DNA of 64,000 bases from Acanthacorydalis orientalis (Eukaryota; Arthropoda; Insecta; Megaloptera; Corydalidae), in NCBI GenBank assembly GCA_034766995.1, contig CM068313.1, positions 10,151,083-10,215,082 on the forward strand. Direction: 5' to 3'. The position numbers and the translations under genes are program-made. Positions 59,769 through 64,000 of the stretch are shown in pieces. The first letter of the stretch is position 1; the number at the start of each line of letters is the position of its first letter. The notes beneath the pieces were generated by a model. The model saw only the letters and a program-made list of their open reading frames with translations. It had not been told where the DNA came from and made no database searches.

Positions 59769-60155
59769 TTTTAAGCCCTAAAGATAACTTTTAACATTTA
59801 AATATGCTTGTATAGATTGTTACACTTCTGATAGCTAGAAAAAAATTTGATAACCCTTTGATTTTTTTTTAATTTTTAATCAACAATTTTTCACGATGCC
59901 ATTTTTGTTGCCAGGCTTATCTAGCGGGTCATTAAAATAGAATGAAAGTATCAATTTTGCTTCTAAATACATAGAACCGGAATAATGGATCTTGATTTGA
60001 TCACAAACTTGCTTAGATGATGAATAGTTGGTCGGTCGACAGACATTAGCTGTGTTTATTAGCGTTTTAATAAGGTTTTAATCTCTAATGATTAGTTTAA
60101 AACTTTAAACATATTTCTATAGACCATAACGCTTCTGACAGCTACAACAAAATTT
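59769..60155 (+). repeat. Diverged direct repeat, two units about 307 bases apart
   Basis: TTTTAAGCCCTAAAGATAAC at 59769 with CACTTCTGATAGCTAGAAAA corresponds to TTTTAATCTCTAATGATTAG at 60076 with CGCTTCTGACAGCTACAACA. The repeated part is about 85 bases. Confidence 0.6.
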
Positions 60156-60224
60156 AAAAGTTGTATTTTAATTTTTTTATCAAAATTTTAGGTTATACAC
60201 AATAACGTAAACATCTTTTTTCAA

Positions 60225-60460
60225 TCAGCTTCACAAATGAATTCTTTTTTAATCTCACAAACTACAAAAACAGATTTTCTGTACCTTGCTGTTCTGAAGA
60301 TGATGGAATTACCATCGAAAAGGGAGTAAGTAACAATAGAAACAAATCAATAATAGTTTGTTTAATATTTTTGATTAAAATTTGTCGATTATGGAATGAA
60401 AAAAAGAAGTCATTTATGAAATTGAATTTAATTAGCGTTAGAACTGTATTTGCAATAAAA
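60225..60460. repeat. Foldback family F, both arms
   Basis: Left: GCTTCACAAATGAATTCTTT, AATCTCACAAACTACAAAAA. Right: AATCAATAATAGTTTGTTTA, ATATTTTTGATTAAAATTTG, GAATTTAATTAGCGTTAGAA. Centre: CTGAAGATGATGGAATTACC. Confidence 0.75.
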
Positions 60461-60464
60461 TCAA

Positions 60465-62185
60465 TTTAAGTGTTATTTTTTTTTAGATAAAAAATTTTAT
60501 TTTATCGTTATTCAGAGAATCAAGTGAAAAAAATCTATAAAATTCTCTACAGTCCAGTTCTCAGTAACGTGGATAATACTGACTCTAAAACAGGAACTGT
60601 ATGGCATCTTTAACCCTTTGAAACAACGCGTGGATCTAGGAATCCATTGATATTTGCCTAAGAAACTATGGTCTCAGAGCGCTATCTTTTGGATGACATA
60701 TTTAAAATATTACTAATCTATTTCTAATGAAACTAAATTTATAACTATTTCTTTCATTAGAAAAAAATTACGGTCGTCCAAAAATCAGGAAAATTTCGTT
60801 GTTTTTTCGTTTGAAAACCTATAAAAATTCTGAATTTGAGAACTGAGTTCAATAATATTTTTTTTTACAAAATTTTATTATCGGAAGAATGCGTATAAAA
60901 AATGACACTACATCCAAATAGAAGATGTGACCGATGTGAAACAGTATTGTGGACACTTGATTGTTTTAAAATTTTTCACACTCAACAGTGTTATTTCTGC
61001 AAAATTTTCAATTGTAATCAATTTTTCCGCTTCCAATTATATTTTTCCAATCAAGAGATTTACGTTTTCCCGAACATTATCAACGATTTTCCACGATATA
61101 TCAGATAGACGTAAAAATTTCTAATGGATAATTCCAATTAACATATTTTTTCTTTTAATTTGCAACTTTTATTTTGTTTTACGATAAATGAATGTTCATT
61201 TAATCAAAAAATATTTGTTAAAGAAATCTAGCGCTCTTTCCCTCTCACTGTATCCAAAGAGTTACGAAATAATTGATAAAGTGATATTTTTTAATAAAAT
61301 CTTAAAACTAGAAATATTTATAAATTTTTGAAATTAATAGAAAATTTACAAAATATAATAACAGACATCATTCTAGTCATAACACCTGTTATATATACTA
61401 AAAAGATTTTATAAATATTTTCTAGTTCCATTTTTATTTAATAATTTATTACGAAATATCATGTTTTATCAATTATTTCTATTAGATGGCGTACACTCTC
61501 TGTTTTAAGGACAAGGGCAACTTTGATAAACTATAAAAATAAATACTATGATTAAAATAAAAGGACATTTTCATATCGTTCGAAATAAATTCCATTCAAA
61601 GATATTTCGGTATAAAAATATGTATAAAAATTTTGCATTTTCCACAGGAAGTATATTCAAAAAAGCTGTTACCGTAAATAAACTGCTACAAAGTAAAAAA
61701 AACCTGAAAAGACCGAGAGTTATATTCTGTGAAAGAGACCACGACGAAAACCTCAAGAACAAGTTAAATATATATTTTGCTTATTTGCTATATTTCACGA
61801 AGCACAATAAGTATATATAAATATGTGTGTGTGTGTATTGGTGTTGAAATATTTACATACACACTTATCTATATATTTTCCTAGATAAATATGTCCACAT
61901 AAGTATGTATGTAGGTACGTAGGACGTACACAGAAATACATTTTATATTGTGTACGTATATGTGAACGTATATTTCAAAGAAAAGTCCTTTGTAAGCCTT
62001 TATACGTTTTCCCATGATTCGGAATGGCCGTTTACTCCAGAATCGTCATCATCCAAGCAATGTTACGTACGTATAATATTAACTTGTCCAACGGAGCGCG
62101 TTCTATACTAACAGTAAAATATGACGTCATTTCATTTAGTCATGCAAGAATAATATAGTTTTAAATCATTACGAGCTTGAGTGAG
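60465..62185. other. AT-rich sequence, nothing assigned
   Basis: Short frames at 60900-61110 and 61548-61820 resemble chance openings. The segment 60590-60700 (TTTAACCCTTTGAAACAACG) is a little more mixed. A TG/TA-rich tract lies at 61810-61960. Confidence 0.4.
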
Positions 62186-62190
62186 CATAT

Positions 62191-62213
62191 CTGCCCCTAA
62201 GGTATAGGGGCAG
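62191..62213. other. GC-rich perfect hairpin
   Basis: CTGCCCCTA and TAGGGGCAG pair perfectly over nine bases around an AGGTA loop, unusual for a region this AT-rich. Function unknown. Confidence 0.7.
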
Positions 62214-62243
62214 AGAAGCACTATGTATCAACAATGTGCATAC

Positions 62244-62247
<4 letters not shown>

Positions 62248-62280
<33 letters not shown>

Positions 62281-62332
62281 TTAAACAAACGCACATGTGT
62301 ATTTTAGTGTGACATATATATATATATATATA
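62248..62332. repeat. Two (TA)n tracts
   Basis: Pure TA runs at 62248-62275 and 62313-62332 separated by CA-containing sequence. Confidence 0.95.
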
Positions 62333-62637
62333 TTTGTATATAAACGAGCTGAGGTTATGTACTGTACGTTTGGGTCGAAGTGAGTGTGTATTTGTATATA
62401 TCTACGTCCGATATATGTGGGGATAAGTCGCAGAGATGGGAATTTATTTACTCGAGTCCCAAAGGTAGCACAGATTGATTTATTTATTGTGTTTTTTTTT
62501 CTTTTTTTTACATTTCATTACACAGCGGCACGTCTTTGTTAGAGGAAGCATCGTGCGACAACTGTCAATAAATTAAACAGATATTTCATTGCGAATAAAT
62601 TATTTGTTGGTTTCTATTTAGATATTGTAAATTATAT

Positions 62638-62674
62638 GTATATAATATATATATACATATATATATATATATAC

Positions 62675-62703
<29 letters not shown>
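62638..62703. repeat. (TA)n microsatellite, interrupted
   Basis: TA array with three short interruptions, including ACATA. Confidence 0.95.
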
Positions 62704-62709
<6 letters not shown>

Positions 62710-63013
62710 GTGTATGTCCTGGTAATTATCACAGTAGACCTTTCACTTAAAGATGCCCTAATACTGTCACGGAAATCAGACATTCAACTGATCCTAAAGG
62801 AAAGACACTCAAAACAATTCATAGATTGTGTTTCTATCTATATATAAAAAAATATTCCGAAAAATTTCAAAAAATGGACAAAAAATCAACAAAAAAACGT
62901 AGAGATTTTATGTTAAATTATTATTAACGATGACACCCGAAGTTACACGAAATTTTCACGAAAAATTATGATATTGATATCATGAAAACTGCAATGAATT
63001 GTACGACTTTATA

Positions 63014-63132
63014 AAAACAACTACGTTCCAATATAACTGCGAGAATGATTATTTAGACATACTAACATATATCTTTTATATATAAAACAACTACGTTGCA
63101 AGACAACTGCGAAAATGATTATATAGACATAG

Positions 63133-63133
<1 letters not shown>
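63014..63133 (+). repeat. 70-base tandem duplication
   Basis: AAAACAACTACGTTCCAATA at 63014 recurs as AAAACAACTACGTTGCAAGA at 63084; the period is 70 bases and each unit ends in a TA-rich run. Confidence 0.85.

Positions 63134-63192
<59 letters not shown>
63134..63192. repeat. (AT)n microsatellite
   Basis: About 29 AT units, the longest uninterrupted dinucleotide run here. Confidence 0.97.
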
Positions 63193-63194
<2 letters not shown>

Positions 63195-63209
63195 GTTATT
63201 GACCGAATA

Positions 63210-63300
63210 AATGCGATACGAGCGAAACGAGTGGGGGGTGCGAGCGAAACGAGTGAACGCAAAACCCTCAAGTGTTGGAGAGTTTAGCGAGTAACGAGCA
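63210..63300 (+). repeat. GAGCGAAACGAGTG repeat island
   Basis: ACGAGCGAAACGAGTG and GCGAGCGAAACGAGTG lie 23 bases apart, followed by weaker GCGAGTAACGAGC. The composition is sharply different from the TA array before it. Confidence 0.7.
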
Positions 63301-64000
63301 GAGCCTTAGTTTTTTTTTAAAAAAAATAAACTTCTAAAATTTATATTCAGTATATAGCATGAAAACAGGAAAAAATGTAAAAGATAGATGAAAAATTAAA
63401 ATTTCAAAAAAGCTCAATATTTGGTAATTAACGTTTTCGGAGGTATAATATTCTTTTGTAACCAATTTTTCACCTATACTTTTTTTTAATATATACTTGT
63501 GTGCAATTAATTCAGATCAAGTTTGATCTTTTTCAAAGAATTGTTTAATAGAATTTTATTTTTAAAAAATTATTTTTAAAGAATCGTTTAAAAATCATTT
63601 ATATTTAACAGGCCCATCCCGTTTAAGAAGTTTATTAATTTAAAGGAAAAACATTCCAGCCAATAAAAAAGTATTTATTTATGTTTTCTGTAGATCTTTA
63701 AATTATATTTATTCCTAATAACACAATTAATGTATTCCTAATATTAAGAAAAACATAATACAAAACCTAGCTGACAAAGTTTAATTAATTTTTTTAATTA
63801 ATGTATAAAACTATACGACAATGAATTTAAATTTTGTTGTATAAAAATGAAAATCTATGTAAAAAAAATAAACTATTCGGTAATTAAATAGATATTTCAT
63901 TATACTGAAACAATAATCACTTAACACTAACAAATGTTATTTCATTTGGAATCGTTTACAGAAAAACGATAATGATTTTTAATTTATCAGAATACTACAA

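Noticed and set aside
60600..60720. TTTAACCCTTTG considered as a piggyBac-type terminus
   Set aside because: A short match without a second inverted end, a TTAA duplication or transposase sequence is not enough.

Overview
This is a eukaryotic, very AT-rich window, most likely from an insect nuclear genome. The evidence is one recognisable gene with spliced exons and GT-AG introns, abundant (TA)n microsatellites, and many decayed mariner-type transposons. I see no operons, phage genes, CRISPR arrays or ribosomal RNA. The insect order cannot be fixed from the sequence; a hymenopteran would fit but is a guess.

The only confident host gene is on the minus strand: a homologue of connectin (Drosophila Con), an extracellular leucine-rich-repeat adhesion protein. 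Two coding exons are present. The first (22350 down to 21577) holds the signal peptide, the N-terminal cysteine region and about six LRRs. The second (15419 down to 15173) continues the LRR domain up to the conserved TLTYDNVRP...LHNDSSYLYIE stretch. A splice acceptor just upstream of the ATG shows that the 5' UTR is itself split, so its first exon lies at a higher coordinate. The C-terminal exons lie left of the window. Positions 1-15172 are therefore inferred to be intron, 15420-21576 is intron, and 22365 onward is 5' intron and/or upstream DNA.

Everything else is mainly repeat. (1) Family F is an unnamed foldback repeat, more than 25 copies, whose two arms are inverted copies of each other; each arm carries the core TTATTGAACATTTTTGATCA and GTGAAAGTGAATTTA. 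(2) mar-A is irritans-like mariner: one full-length dead element of 1247 bp (27926-29172) with TA target duplications, plus internally deleted and truncated copies. (3) mar-B is a short mariner-derived MITE of 470-520 bp in which the start of a transposase is fused to its C-terminus; it has five or six copies. (4) mar-C is a single decayed mariner with the FHQDNA catalytic region. (5) mar-D is a Tc1/mariner-like transposase with a DUF4817-type helix-turn-helix, in two copies, one of them split by a fragment with a TAA-repeat tail. (6) A 322-bp element with 42-bp terminal inverted repeats lies at 50531-50852.

Against this background a few islands of higher GC stand out (2230-2640, 9400-9720, 10120-10400, 18571-18806, 31860-32090, 33990-34290, 39695-39985, 41300-41840, 45520-45760, 51560-52250, 54340-54720, 56490-56850, 59140-59480). 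They are candidates for first exons, promoters, conserved non-coding elements or unrecognised exons; none could be assigned. I found no convincing new multi-gene system. The most original material is family F and its repeated juxtaposition with mariner insertions.
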